From an uncultured Litoreibacter sp. (GTDB taxonomy: Bacteria > Pseudomonadota > Alphaproteobacteria > Rhodobacterales > Rhodobacteraceae): a stretch of 64,000 nt of DNA. Shown one piece after another: positions 54,615-64,000 of this stretch. Position 1 is the stretch's first letter. Each line of letters opens with the position of its first letter. The translations under genes and the position numbers were made by a program. Under the pieces are notes generated by a model. That model saw only the letters and a program-made list of their open reading frames with translations. It was not told where the DNA came from and made no database searches. Location of the stretch: NCBI GenBank assembly GCA_947493265.1, contig CANLQL010000003.1, forward strand, positions 1-64,000, read 5' to 3'.

Positions 54615-55681
54615 CCGCGCCGTTCTTCGAAACACTTTGGACTTCGCTTCCAATCCCGGCGCTTGTGATCGACGCGGAAAATAACATCGCCGAGGTGAAT
54701 ATCGCCGGAGAGACGTTTTTGAATGCGTCGGCCAAATCGCTGCGGGGGGCCCCGGTCTGGGACAAGTTGCATGTCAACGCGCCTTTGGATGAGGCGGTAA
54801 CACGGGTGCGGCGCAACGACGCTTCCCTATTTGTGAACACGGTCGATGTGGGGTCGGGGGAGAAACCTCCAATGCTGTGCAATGTGCAGATGACGACGCT
54901 TGTCGACCGGCCGGGATATATCCTGATCCTGCTGGAGCCGCGCGAAATTGCCAACAAGATGGGTCGGGCGATGCAGACCAAGTCCGCGGCCAAATCCGCG
55001 ATCGGCATGGCGGAGATGCTGGCCCATGAGATCAAGAACCCGCTGGCGGGCATCACCGGTGCGGCACAGCTTCTGTCGATGAACCTGTCAGGCGACGACA
55101 TTGAGCTGACCGACCTGATCGTTGAAGAAACCCGGCGCGTCGTCAAATTGCTGGAGCAGGTTGAACAGTTTGGAAATCTGCGCCCGCCAATCAAAAAGGC
55201 TGTGAACTTGCATGACCTTCTGGATCGGGCGCAAAAGTCAGCTTCGGTCGGGTTCGCCGCACATATGAAAATGCGCGAGGATTACGACCCATCCTTGCCG
55301 CCAACTTTTGCCGATGGCGACCAGCTGCTGCAGGTATTTTTGAACCTGTTGAAAAACGCGGCGGAGGCTTCAGGTGGCGAGGGCGGCACAATCACGATCC
55401 GCACCTTCTACGAGATGTCATTGCGGGTAGAACGCCCAGACGGGACACGTGGCGCGGTGCCATTGCAGGTTGTGATCACCGATGACGGGCCAGGCCTGCC
55501 GCCAGATCTGGCGCGCGATGTGTTTGAGCCGTTCGTGTCCGGTCGTGAAAACGGCACCGGTCTGGGGCTGGCCTTGGTATCAAAAATAATCGCTGAGCAT
55601 GACGGTTGGATCGCTGTCGAATCCGTGCCCGGCAAAACAGAGTTTAGAATTTCGCTGCCCGTTGCTCCGAAAGAGCAATAG
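54611..55681 (+). CDS. ntrB: nitrogen regulation sensor kinase NtrB
   Basis: A 356-residue cytosolic kinase without membrane helices: a PAS domain (TLWTSLPIPALVIDAENNIAEVNIAGETFL), phosphoacceptor His in AEMLAHEIKNPLAGITGAAQLL, and a HATPase domain ending in DVFEPFVSGRENGTGLGLALVSKIIAEHDG. With PII proteins it phosphorylates or dephosphorylates NtrC according to nitrogen status. The start overlaps dusB by ATGA. Confidence 0.96.
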   Translation: MTAPFFETLWTSLPIPALVIDAENNIAEVNIAGETFLNASAKSLRGAPVWDKLHVNAPLDEAVTRVRRNDASLFVNTVDVGSGEKPPMLCNVQMTTLVDRPGYILILLEPREIANKMGRAMQTKSAAKSAIGMAEMLAHEIKNPLAGITGAAQLLSMNLSGDDIELTDLIVEETRRVVKLLEQVEQFGNLRPPIKKAVNLHDLLDRAQKSASVGFAAHMKMREDYDPSLPPTFADGDQLLQVFLNLLKNAAEASGGEGGTITIRTFYEMSLRVERPDGTRGAVPLQVVITDDGPGLPPDLARDVFEPFVSGRENGTGLGLALVSKIIAEHDGWIAVESVPGKTEFRISLPVAPKEQ

Positions 55682-55708
55682 GCACCTGAACCACGAGGAG
55701 CTACGCAG

Positions 55709-57073
55709 ATGGATGGGACAGTACTGGTCGCAGATGATGATCGCACGATCCGCACGGTGCTTACACAAGCCCTGACGCGGGCAGGCTGCAAGGTTCACGC
55801 AACCTCGTCGATGACGACGCTGATGAGGTGGGTTGAGGAAGGCAAAGGCGATCTGGTGATCTCGGACGTGGTGATGCCGGATGGAAACGGACTGGAAGCG
55901 TTGCCTGTAATCACTGAGAAACGTCCTGCGCTGCCGGTCATCATCATTTCCGCGCAAAACACGATCATGACGGCTATTCAGGCGACTGAAGCGGATGCCT
56001 ATGACTATCTGCCCAAGCCGTTTGATCTTCCTGATCTGATGAAGCGGGCGGCGCGCGCCTTGGACAAAAAACGGGTTGTCGTAACGCCGAAGCGCGAAGG
56101 CGAAGAGCCTGGCAATGATCTACCCTTGGTCGGTCGGACATCGTCAATGCAGGCGCTGTACCGGCTGGTGGCACGGGTGATGAATACCGACCTGTCGGTG
56201 ATGATCACAGGCGAAAGTGGCACTGGCAAAAGCCTGATCGCGCGCGCAATCCATGATTTTTCAGATCGCCGAAACTTGCCTTTTGTCACAGCGACGCCCA
56301 CTGATCTGGCGCTGATCGACGGCCCTGCGACGATCCTGAGCCGCGCCAAAGGGGGCTCCATCCTGTTTGACGAGGTCTCTGACCTCAATGACGACGCCCA
56401 GGCGCGGATCGTGCGCATGCTGGACAGTTTAACCGATGATGCCCCGCGGATCATGGCCACCAGCCAGCAAGACCTGATGGCGAAGATGGAAGCGGGGCTG
56501 TTCCGCCAAGACCTGTTTTATCGTCTGGGCGGTGTGACGATCAACGTGCCGTCTTTGCGCGAACGTGTCGATGATATCCCGCTTCTGACCGATCACTTCC
56601 TTGCCCGCGCCGAGCGGGACGGTGCGCCCAGCCGTCGCTTTGCTGAAGAAGCGTTGGAAATGGTTCGCGCTTATTCTTGGCCCGGCAATGTCCGTCAATT
56701 GGAAAACACCGTCCGCCGCCTAATTGTCACCAGCCCGGAAGAGGAGATCACCCGCACCGATGTGGAGATGGTTCTCGGCTCCCAACCGGAGATCGAGCCA
56801 CTTATGGGTGGGGGCGATACGGAAAAGCTATCAGCCTCCGTCGGGAAGCATTTGCGGCGCTATTTCGATCTGCATGGGGGCGTGTTGCCGCCACCGGGAT
56901 TGTACCAGCGGATTTTGCGCGAAGTGGAGACGCCGCTGCTTGAAATCGCCCTGGAAGCCACGGGCGGAAATCAGGCGAAATGCGCTGATTTGTTGGGGAT
57001 CAACCGCAATACGCTGAGAAAAAAGGTCACTGACCTAGATATTCGCGTGACACGCCGCCGCAAGTTGATGTAA
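55709..57073 (+). CDS. ntrC: nitrogen regulator NtrC without GAFTGA loop
   Basis: A 454-residue response regulator: receiver domain with D53 ([11 protein letters not shown]), AAA+ domain with Walker A GESGTGKS (168-175) and Walker B ILFDE (218-222), and a Fis-type helix-turn-helix ([21 protein letters not shown]). The GAFTGA sigma54-contact loop expected between the Walker motifs is absent; the segment reads [19 protein letters not shown]. In Rhodobacter capsulatus the same loss goes with activation of sigma70 promoters, so this NtrC probably does likewise. Cgaggag precedes the ATG. Confidence 0.96.
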   Translation: MDGTVLVADDDRTIRTVLTQALTRAGCKVHATSSMTTLMRWVEEGKGDLVISDVVMPDGNGLEALPVITEKRPALPVIIISAQNTIMTAIQATEADAYDYLPKPFDLPDLMKRAARALDKKRVVVTPKREGEEPGNDLPLVGRTSSMQALYRLVARVMNTDLSVMITGESGTGKSLIARAIHDFSDRRNLPFVTATPTDLALIDGPATILSRAKGGSILFDEVSDLNDDAQARIVRMLDSLTDDAPRIMATSQQDLMAKMEAGLFRQDLFYRLGGVTINVPSLRERVDDIPLLTDHFLARAERDGAPSRRFAEEALEMVRAYSWPGNVRQLENTVRRLIVTSPEEEITRTDVEMVLGSQPEIEPLMGGGDTEKLSASVGKHLRRYFDLHGGVLPPPGLYQRILREVETPLLEIALEATGGNQAKCADLLGINRNTLRKKVTDLDIRVTRRRKLM

Positions 57074-57156
57074 TATCGCAACAGTCACCGTGGCAAAAGG
57101 AGCGCATCGCTTCTGAGATCACATTAAAAAAACGTGGCAAGGCGGTAAAAATAAAG

Positions 57157-59406
57157 ATGAAAACCCATTCGCGGGCAGCGTCCTGGGACAGGCTCAATCA
57201 ACTTCGCAAGCAGCGGCGCGTGCAGAATTTTGCAACGCTTGGTTTGGTTTTGCTTGGCCCGATCTTGGCCGTTGTCACCTATTTGGGGCTTGGCCCGTTC
57301 GAATTGGACCCCAGTTCAAGCGGAATTCGGCTGATCATTCTCGCCGATTTTGTCTACATCCTTGTGATTGCGACCTTGGTGTTGAGCAAAGTGGTGCGGA
57401 TGATTTCCGCACGCCGTGCCAATTCAGCCGGATCTCAGCTACACCTTCGATTGACAGGGGTATTTGCGATTGTCGCTTTGGTCCCGACGGTTCTGGTCGC
57501 GGTTTTTGCGGTGGTGACCGTGAATTTCGGGCTGGAAGGCTGGTTTTCGGATCGGGTGCGCAACGTTGTTGGCAATTCCCTTTCGGCAGCGCAAGCCTAT
57601 AAGCAAGAACAGCAGGACAACTTGAGTGAGGATACGCTTAGGCTTGCCGGATATATCAACATCGCAGGGCAAGCGACTGTTCTAACGTCAGATTCCGATC
57701 TGCGGAAAATCCTGAGCCAGGCGCAAGCGCAGGTCCAACGCGGCCTGAAAGAAGCCTTTATTATTGATGGCGCGGGTGAGATCAAATCGCGTGGTGAACG
57801 CAGCTACTTGTTTGATTTTGAGCAACCGACGGCCGATCAACTGGCTGACGTTTCAACCCAGCAGGCCACGGTCATTGAAGATTGGGACAACAACGAATTC
57901 CGGGCGGTGATTGCGCTGACCGCCTTCGCGGATCGGTACCTGTACGTTTCCCGCCTCGTGGATGGCGATATCCTTCGGCTTTTGGATGAAACCCAGGAAA
58001 CGGTGCGTTTGTACCAACAGCTTGAAAATGATCGAGGACGACTGCTGTTCGAGTTTGGGCTCCTTTACCTTGGATTTGCCTCCATCCTGATCCTTGCAGC
58101 GATTTGGCTGGGCCTGTGGTTTGCTGAACGCCTTGCGCGGCCTGTTGGGCGGTTGGCAAGCGCTGCGCAAAGCGTTGGTGAAGGGAACTTTGACGTGCAA
58201 GTCGTTGAATCCCAAGGGGATGATGAGATCGCGACCTTGGGAACCATCTTTAACAAGATGACCCGCGAACTGAAAGGCCAACGCGACACGCTACTGGCGA
58301 ACACGGCACAGATTGAACGGCGCAGACGTCTTTTTGACTCCGTGCTGTCGTCCGTTACCGCTGGCGTTATCGGGTTGGACATTGACGGCAAGGTGACCTT
58401 CGTCAACCGCTCCGCGCACAGACTGCTGGCTTTGCCTGACCCCGACTATACCGGCACCAAACTTGCCGATCTTGTTCCTGAGTTTTCGGACCTGTTTTCC
58501 GGCATGTCTGACAGCGTCAGCGGATCGCGTCAGGAAGAGATTAAGCTGACCCGCGCGGGCAAGATGGAAAGCCTGCTGGTGCGCATCGCCGTTCGAAAGG
58601 GCGAGGATGAGACAGTTGAAGGCTATGTTGTTGCCTTTGATGACGTGACCCAGCTTGTTTCTGCGCAGAAGATGGCGGCTTGGGGGGATGTGGCGCGGCG
58701 GATTGCGCATGAGATCAAAAACCCGCTTACCCCGATCCAATTGTCGGCGGAACGGCTGAAGCGGAAGTTTGCGCCGGTCGCAGGAGATGATTTGGAAGCG
58801 CTAGAACAATATACGGACGTAATTGTCCGGCAAACCAATGACTTGCGCCGCATTGTTGATGAATTTTCCAAGTTTGCACGGATGCCCGAGCCGGAGCGGC
58901 GACGGACTGACGTTCATGCTTTGGTGCGTGACGCGGTGACATTGCAGCGTGCAGGACAGCCGGAGGTTGAGATTACCTTTGACGCAGAATCCGGTCCGCT
59001 GGATGCGGAGGTTGATCAGACTATGATCGGCCAGTCGCTGACCAACTTGATCAAGAATGCCGGTGAGGCGATCGAAGGGCTGGAAGACAGGCCCGATGGT
59101 TTCAAACCGCAGATCAAAGTGTCGCTTGAGGCTGGCAAAGCGAACTTGACCATTCGGGTGGCCGATAACGGCATCGGATTGCCTGAGGATCGTGCGCGCT
59201 TGTTTGAACCTTATGTGACCACACGGGCGAAAGGGACAGGCCTTGGTCTGCCCATCGTGAAGAAGATTATCGAAGAGCATGGTGGAACCTTGGAGCTGCG
59301 GGACGCAGCGCCGTTCGGGGACACCAATCACCACGGAGCAGAGGCTGTGATCACATTGCCTTTGCTTGGAACTGAAGACCTGACGGCATCGTTAGATGTC
59401 GCTTAA
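57157..59406 (+). CDS. ntrY: nitrogen/redox sensor kinase NtrY
   Basis: A 749-residue membrane kinase: several N-terminal helices (FATLGLVLLGPILAVVTYLGL, RLIILADFVYILVIATLVL, LTGVFAIVALVPTVLVAVFAV and GLLYLGFASILILAAIWLGLWF), a periplasmic part, a HAMP domain, a PAS domain, HisKA (ARRIAHEIKNPLTPIQLSAERLK) and a HATPase (GLPEDRARLFEPYVTTRAKGTGLGLPI). Pairs with NtrX; in relatives it responds to oxygen or redox and nitrogen. 83 nt separate it from ntrC, so it may have a promoter of its own. Confidence 0.96.
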   Translation: MKTHSRAASWDRLNQLRKQRRVQNFATLGLVLLGPILAVVTYLGLGPFELDPSSSGIRLIILADFVYILVIATLVLSKVVRMISARRANSAGSQLHLRLTGVFAIVALVPTVLVAVFAVVTVNFGLEGWFSDRVRNVVGNSLSAAQAYKQEQQDNLSEDTLRLAGYINIAGQATVLTSDSDLRKILSQAQAQVQRGLKEAFIIDGAGEIKSRGERSYLFDFEQPTADQLADVSTQQATVIEDWDNNEFRAVIALTAFADRYLYVSRLVDGDILRLLDETQETVRLYQQLENDRGRLLFEFGLLYLGFASILILAAIWLGLWFAERLARPVGRLASAAQSVGEGNFDVQVVESQGDDEIATLGTIFNKMTRELKGQRDTLLANTAQIERRRRLFDSVLSSVTAGVIGLDIDGKVTFVNRSAHRLLALPDPDYTGTKLADLVPEFSDLFSGMSDSVSGSRQEEIKLTRAGKMESLLVRIAVRKGEDETVEGYVVAFDDVTQLVSAQKMAAWGDVARRIAHEIKNPLTPIQLSAERLKRKFAPVAGDDLEALEQYTDVIVRQTNDLRRIVDEFSKFARMPEPERRRTDVHALVRDAVTLQRAGQPEVEITFDAESGPLDAEVDQTMIGQSLTNLIKNAGEAIEGLEDRPDGFKPQIKVSLEAGKANLTIRVADNGIGLPEDRARLFEPYVTTRAKGTGLGLPIVKKIIEEHGGTLELRDAAPFGDTNHHGAEAVITLPLLGTEDLTASLDVA

Positions 59407-59434
59407 ATCACCGCAAGAGACGGGAGAAAAGACT

Positions 59435-60856
59435 ATGGGCGATATACTGATTGTAGACGACGAGCGGGACATTCGCGAATTGATCTCAGACATCTTGAAA
59501 GATGAAGGGTTCACGACGCGTTTGGCCGGGAATTCAGATACTTGCATGGCGGAGATAAACAAAGAGCCGCCTGCATTGATGATCCTTGATATCTGGCTGA
59601 AGGACAGCCAGATGGACGGAATTGATATCTTGAAAACGGTCAAACGGGACAATCCTGATGTGCCTGTGGTCATCATCTCCGGTCACGGCAATATCGAGAT
59701 CGCGGTCGCGGCAATCAAGCAAGGGGCGTATGATTTCATCGAAAAGCCCTTCAATATCGATCAGCTGATGGTTGTGATCACACGCGCGATGGAGGCCTCG
59801 CGCTTGCGTCGTGAAAACCATGCGTTGAAGCGCGGCGAAAGTGCGGTCGCCGAGATGATCGGTGAAAGTGCCGCGTTCCGCTTGCTGGAAAACCAGTTGG
59901 ACAAGGTTACCTCGTCGAACGGTCGCATCATGTTGTCTGGTCCGGCAGGGTCCGGTAAGGACGTCGCCGCGCATTACATCCACGCAAATTCGAACCGGGC
60001 GAAAGCCCCATTTGTCACAGTGAATTGCGCAACGGTGGAACCTGACCGGATGGAAGAGGTTCTGTTTGGCCGCGAAAGCAAGGAGCGCGGAATTGAACAA
60101 GGCTTGCTGGAACAGGCCCATAACGGGATTATCTTCTTTGATGAGGTTGCGGATATGCCGCTTGGCACGCAATCAAAGATCCTGCGTGTGTTGGTCGAAC
60201 AGCAATTCCAACGTGTCGGCGGCAGCGACAAGGTTCGTGTCGATCTGCGGGTTATTTCCAGCACAAACAGGGACTTGCAGGCCGAAATCAAGCTTGGCCG
60301 GTTCAGGGAAGAGCTTTTCCACCGCCTGAACGTCGTGCCGATCACCGTGCCGTCTTTGGAGGATCGCCGCGAGGATATCCCGACCCTGGCGGAGTACTTC
60401 ATTGAGATGCTGAACAAGACGCAAGGCCTGCCGCTGCGCACCCTGTCGTCTGAGGCCAATGCAATGCTGCAGACGATGCAATGGCCGGGCAATATCCGAC
60501 AATTGAAGAACGTGATTGAGCGGGTTTTGATCCTTGGCCCAAGCGAAGGTCAGATCAGTGCAAAAGAACTTCCGCAATCGGAGCCTGCGGCGAATGAAGG
60601 CACCGCGCTGTCGATGAGCGGAACAATCGCCACATTGCCACTGCGCGAGGCCCGCGAGTTGTTTGAACGGGAATACCTGATGACCCAGATCAACCGGTTC
60701 GGCGGAAATATCTCCCGGACGGCGTCGTTCGTGGGGATGGAACGCTCTGCGTTGCACCGGAAGCTGAAATCGCTGGGCGTTGTCACCTCCAACAAAGCGG
60801 GTGCGCGGATTGCCGAGGTGCATTCTGAAGAACTGGATCTTGTGGACGGGCAGTAA
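59435..60856 (+). CDS. ntrX: response regulator NtrX without GAFTGA loop
   Basis: A 473-residue regulator: receiver domain with D52 (LMILDIWLKD), AAA+ domain with GPAGSGKD (169-176) and IIFFDEV, and C-terminal Fis-type helix-turn-helix (RTASFVGMERSALHRKLKSLG). In the position of GAFTGA it has FGRESKERGIEQ (211-222), so sigma54 activation is unlikely. Ggag before the ATG at 59435 supports this start over in-frame codons in the ntrY end. Confidence 0.95.
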   Translation: MGDILIVDDERDIRELISDILKDEGFTTRLAGNSDTCMAEINKEPPALMILDIWLKDSQMDGIDILKTVKRDNPDVPVVIISGHGNIEIAVAAIKQGAYDFIEKPFNIDQLMVVITRAMEASRLRRENHALKRGESAVAEMIGESAAFRLLENQLDKVTSSNGRIMLSGPAGSGKDVAAHYIHANSNRAKAPFVTVNCATVEPDRMEEVLFGRESKERGIEQGLLEQAHNGIIFFDEVADMPLGTQSKILRVLVEQQFQRVGGSDKVRVDLRVISSTNRDLQAEIKLGRFREELFHRLNVVPITVPSLEDRREDIPTLAEYFIEMLNKTQGLPLRTLSSEANAMLQTMQWPGNIRQLKNVIERVLILGPSEGQISAKELPQSEPAANEGTALSMSGTIATLPLREARELFEREYLMTQINRFGGNISRTASFVGMERSALHRKLKSLGVVTSNKAGARIAEVHSEELDLVDGQ

Positions 60857-60975
60857 TTGCCCGTTCGCGCGGGCGCGTTGACCGGGCGCGGTCTGCATGT
60901 CATGCAAGTGATCGGGACAATTGCTCAGGCAGGACCGAGCTCGGATTTGGGAACCGTCAGAGGTAAGGCAGCTTT

Positions 60976-62352
60976 ATGAAAGTGATCATCTGCGGTGCGG
61001 GGCAGGTTGGCTGGCAAATCGCCCGTCACCTGGCTGGCGAAAACAATGACGTTACCGTCGTGGACAACAACCCTGAACTGGTCAGGCGGGCCACCGACAC
61101 GCTTGATGTCCAAGGGATCACCGGCTTTGCCAGCTATCCGGATATTCTGGAACGCGCAGGCGCACGTGACGCCGATATGATCATTGCTGCCACGTTTTCC
61201 GACGAGGTGAATATGGTGACCTGTCAGGTGGCGCATTCGGTCTTCGCGATCCCGCGCAAGATTGCGCGCTTGCGCAGCCAATCCTACCTGACAGCGATTT
61301 ATTCAGACCTTTACCGGCGCGATCACATGCCCATTGACGTTGTGATCAGCCCGGAAAAGGAAGTGGCGCAAGCCGCGCTTCAAAGGCTCGCGGCCCCTGC
61401 GGCGTTTGACACGGAAAGTTTCCTCGATGATGAGGTGCAGCTTCTGGGAATTTTGTTGGATGACGATTGTCCGGTGCTGAACACGCCGTTGCGCCAGCTG
61501 ACAGACCTGTTTTCGACGCTGCGCGCGATTGTTGTGGGCATCCGGCGAAAAGACAACCTGATCGCGCCAAGCGCAGGCGATCAGTTGTTCGACGGCGACC
61601 AGATTTATGTCTGCACGCATCGTGATGATGTCGCGCGTACGATGGAAATATTTGGCAAGCAGCAAGCCAAGCAGGATCGCGTAATCCTGATCGGTGGGGG
61701 CAATGTCGGGCTGGCCGTTGCGCAGAGTCTGGAGGCGCAGACCACCCGCGTGCGCGCCAAGGTTATTGAGAAGAACCGCAGCGTCGCGGAAACCGCCGCC
61801 AATGCTCTGGAGCGCACGATCGTTCTGCATGGCGACGGGTTGAGCGCGGAATTGCTGGCAGAAGCAAATATCACCCGCGCTGACGCGGTGCTGGCGGTAA
61901 CCGATGATGACAAAACCAACCTGCTTGCAGCGGTGCGCGCCAAGGCGGCGGGTTGCCCGATGACCATCGCGCTGGTGAATGATCCGACGCTGGTGCCATT
62001 GATGGCCCCGCTGGATATTGATGCTTACATCAACCCGCGTTCAACGACAGTGTCGTCCATCCTGCGCCATATACGTCACGGGCGAGTGCGGCAGGTATAC
62101 GCGATTGGCGACGCAGAGGCCGAAGTGATCGAAGCGCAGGTCCTGTCGACATCGCCCATTGCGGGCACGGCTATTCGCGACATCGGATTCCCGGAAGGTG
62201 TTCTGATTGGTGCGCTTCGTAAAGGCGACAAGGTTGTCCGCCCAACGGGATCAACCCGCGTGGAAGAAGGCGACGTGATCGTGATCTTCGCTATCTCGGA
62301 AGACGTGCCGGAAGTGGAGCGCCTGTTGCAGGTCTCCATCGACTTCTTCTAG
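60976..62352 (+). CDS. trkA: Trk potassium transporter peripheral protein TrkA
   Basis: A 458-residue cytosolic regulator of the TrkH channel with two NAD-binding RCK_N domains (GAGQVGWQIARHLAG at the start, GGGNVGLAVAQSLE near the middle), each followed by an RCK_C domain. It gates K+ uptake according to nucleotides. Aagg before the ATG at 60976. It is coupled to trkH, 8 nt downstream. Confidence 0.96.
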   Translation: MKVIICGAGQVGWQIARHLAGENNDVTVVDNNPELVRRATDTLDVQGITGFASYPDILERAGARDADMIIAATFSDEVNMVTCQVAHSVFAIPRKIARLRSQSYLTAIYSDLYRRDHMPIDVVISPEKEVAQAALQRLAAPAAFDTESFLDDEVQLLGILLDDDCPVLNTPLRQLTDLFSTLRAIVVGIRRKDNLIAPSAGDQLFDGDQIYVCTHRDDVARTMEIFGKQQAKQDRVILIGGGNVGLAVAQSLEAQTTRVRAKVIEKNRSVAETAANALERTIVLHGDGLSAELLAEANITRADAVLAVTDDDKTNLLAAVRAKAAGCPMTIALVNDPTLVPLMAPLDIDAYINPRSTTVSSILRHIRHGRVRQVYAIGDAEAEVIEAQVLSTSPIAGTAIRDIGFPEGVLIGALRKGDKVVRPTGSTRVEEGDVIVIFAISEDVPEVERLLQVSIDFF

Positions 62353-62360
62353 GCGATGCG

Positions 62361-63881
62361 ATGACAGGGCTTTTGCTCAGGGTTCCGCTATTTGTGACGC
62401 TGTTGGGTGTAGTGTCGATTGGGATGATCCTGCCAGCAGCCCATGCGGTCGCCCTGAATATGCACCGGGTGTCACAGCCGTTTTTCTACGGTGCGATCCT
62501 GTTTGGGGTTCTGACAGCGCTTTTGGGACTGGCCACGCTTGACGCGAAATCCACCCGTCCAGCGCGCGACCAGTTGTTGACGCTGTTTGGGACCTTTCTT
62601 TTGCTTCCGTTGGTTTTAGCTGTGCCATTTCGCGAAGCCTTGCCCGATGCAAGCTTTCTGAATGTCTATTTCGAAATGGTCTCCAGCCTGACCACAACAG
62701 GCGCGTCTGTGTTTGATGCGCCGGGTCGCCTTGTCGGGCCCTTGCATCTTTGGCGCGGCATGACGGCATGGTTCGGCGGGTTTCTTGTGCTGGTCGCGGC
62801 TGCCTCCATTCTGGCCCCGATGGATTTGGGGGGCTTTGAGGTCCTGCGCCCGTTGCGCAATACGGCGGCAAGCTCGCCATCGGAACATTTCCGGCGGCAA
62901 GTAGACCCGAAAGAAAGGGTTTTGCGGATCTCCGGTGAGATTTTCCCAGTCTATCTGTTTGTCACAGTTCTGCTTTGGGTCTTGCTGATGACCAATGGGG
63001 CGCAACCCTTTGTGGCCCTGATGCTGGCTTTGGCGACGCTTTCGACCAGCGGCATTCTTCCGGGCGGTACGCTCAGCACGGCGGAGGTCGGTATCTCGGT
63101 CGAGGTGTGCCTGTTCGTTTTCATGCTAATCGCGGTATCGCGCCAAACCTTGCAGAACGATTTCAACCGGGCGTTTCTGCCGCGCCTGATCGATGACCGC
63201 GAAATGCGGCTGATGACCTTCTTTGTGGTCCTTCTGCCGCTTGCCTTGTTCTTCCGGCATTGGATCGGTGCCTTTGAGGTGAGTGACGAAGCCAATATTT
63301 ACGTCGGACTGAAAGCGCTGTGGGGCGGGTTTTTCACCGTTTTGTCTTTCCTGACCACAACCGGGTTTGTGTCCACCGATTGGAGTGCCGCGCGGGATTG
63401 GTCGGGCCTGCCGACGCCTGGGTTGATCCTTGCGGGTTTGTCGATTGTCGGAGGCGGGGTCGCCACAACTGCAGGTGGTGTGAAGCTTTTGCGGGTCTAT
63501 GCGCTATACAAGCACGGTGTTCGGGAGATGGGGCGTCTGGTGCATCCAAACTCCATCGGATCTGCGGGCAAGCTTGGCCGGGAAGTGCGCCGGGAAGGGG
63601 CCTTTGTTGCCTGGATTTTCTTCATGCTCTTCGCGATTACCGTGGCCGCAGTGATGAGCCTGCTGGCTTTCTTAGGGCTCACCTTCAACGAAACGCTGGT
63701 CTTTGCGATCTCCAGCTTGTCGACGACAGGACCATTGGCACAGGTGGTCTTAGATGGCTCGCTGTCTTATAGCGCGCTTGAGACCGGTCCAAAATTGGTC
63801 TTATGCGCGGCGATGATCCTGGGACGACTTGAGACGCTTGCCATCATCGCCTTGTTCAATCCAGATTTCTGGCGGGTCTGA
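62361..63881 (+). CDS. trkH: Trk-type potassium uptake channel TrkH
   Basis: A 506-residue polytopic K+ transporter with four P-loop repeats: EMVSSLTTTGASVFD, MLALATLSTSGIL, LSFLTTTGFVST and ISSLSTTGPLAQ. The Gly in each selectivity filter is visible. It works with TrkA. Context with ntrYX is conserved in Rhodobacteraceae. Confidence 0.96.
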   Translation: MTGLLLRVPLFVTLLGVVSIGMILPAAHAVALNMHRVSQPFFYGAILFGVLTALLGLATLDAKSTRPARDQLLTLFGTFLLLPLVLAVPFREALPDASFLNVYFEMVSSLTTTGASVFDAPGRLVGPLHLWRGMTAWFGGFLVLVAAASILAPMDLGGFEVLRPLRNTAASSPSEHFRRQVDPKERVLRISGEIFPVYLFVTVLLWVLLMTNGAQPFVALMLALATLSTSGILPGGTLSTAEVGISVEVCLFVFMLIAVSRQTLQNDFNRAFLPRLIDDREMRLMTFFVVLLPLALFFRHWIGAFEVSDEANIYVGLKALWGGFFTVLSFLTTTGFVSTDWSAARDWSGLPTPGLILAGLSIVGGGVATTAGGVKLLRVYALYKHGVREMGRLVHPNSIGSAGKLGREVRREGAFVAWIFFMLFAITVAAVMSLLAFLGLTFNETLVFAISSLSTTGPLAQVVLDGSLSYSALETGPKLVLCAAMILGRLETLAIIALFNPDFWRV

Positions 63882-64000
63882 CGTAAGCCAGACAATCTAA
63901 GGTTGTTTTTGTGGTGCGCTGGCTTAGGGTTGGCGTCACATAAATCTGACACTTTGGGCTAAATTGCTGAAATCGGCTCTGGAATCTTTCGAAAAGCACA
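63882..64000. other. no gene seen to window end
   Basis: 119 nt after trkH, without an open frame of note or ribosome site. In related genomes hfq often follows; if so this is its promoter region, but the window stops too soon to tell. Confidence 0.4.

Overview
The window looks like chromosomal DNA of a marine Rhodobacteraceae (Roseobacter-group alphaproteobacterium). This rests on the nifR3/dusB-ntrB-ntrC-ntrY-ntrX-trkA-trkH order, an NtrC without the sigma54-contact loop, a Fur/Mur regulator without CxxC zinc ligands, a Bpt-type leucyltransferase, VPLPA-CTERM proteins, TRAP transport and a short dispersed repeat of a kind I associate with this family. Family and genus are inferred from gene content; no 16S gene is present. 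Almost everything is intact, densely packed core genome. I saw no prophage, insertion sequence, CRISPR array or clear pseudogene.

Layout. 1-183: two tandem tRNA-Asp genes, the first missing two bases at the window edge. 231-7737: valine catabolism (mmsB, 3-hydroxyisobutyryl-CoA hydrolase, isobutyryl-CoA dehydrogenase, then mmsA), interrupted by three secreted VPLPA-CTERM proteins, each with its own terminator. 7927-14436: CBS protein, GFA-like protein, coaD, two cyclophilins, a DUF3179 protein, tyrS/anmK divergent, and a cupin. 14436-22827: eno, a DMT exporter with a Fur/Mur regulator, a DEAD-box helicase, a TerB/DUF533 protein, CorA/ZntB-like and CPA1 ion transporters, and a second DMT exporter. 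22806-28364: corC-like/nucleoside hydrolase/selO with ATGA overlaps, an atypical metallophosphoesterase, and xerD. 28364-31806: a secreted protein of unknown function, an unannotated-size 44-residue membrane protein, and aroK-aroB. 31822-36966: an MCP-like protein, ssb, a lytic transglycosylase, crotonase and hotdog proteins, and rplM-rpsI. 37061-40427: a PaiB-like flavoprotein, a gene-poor stretch with paired dyads, hpt, a COQ10/RatA-like START protein and small proteins. 40617-47457: a two-component system facing a TRAP operon. 47520-53477: VOC protein, bpt, RDD and DUF2852 membrane proteins, amt, pncC/cinA-like, pgpA and ispDF. 53664-63881: dusB-ntrBC-ntrYX-trkAH.

How the genes work together. 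The first operon takes isobutyryl-CoA to methylmalonate semialdehyde, and mmsA finishes the route to propionyl-CoA. The histidine kinase/LuxR regulator probably senses the ligand of the adjacent TRAP transporter. The ntrBC/ntrYX pairs couple nitrogen status to transcription, with potassium uptake genes trkAH behind them and amt about 2.5 kb upstream of dusB. The points most worth checking are the small 44-residue membrane gene, the VPLPA-CTERM island, the GAFTGA-less NtrC/NtrX pair, a candidate promoter/operator in front of the valine operon, a -10 box that rules out the obvious anmK start, and the paired dyads in the gene-poor region near 37.8-38.4 kb. I found no clear-cut undescribed system.
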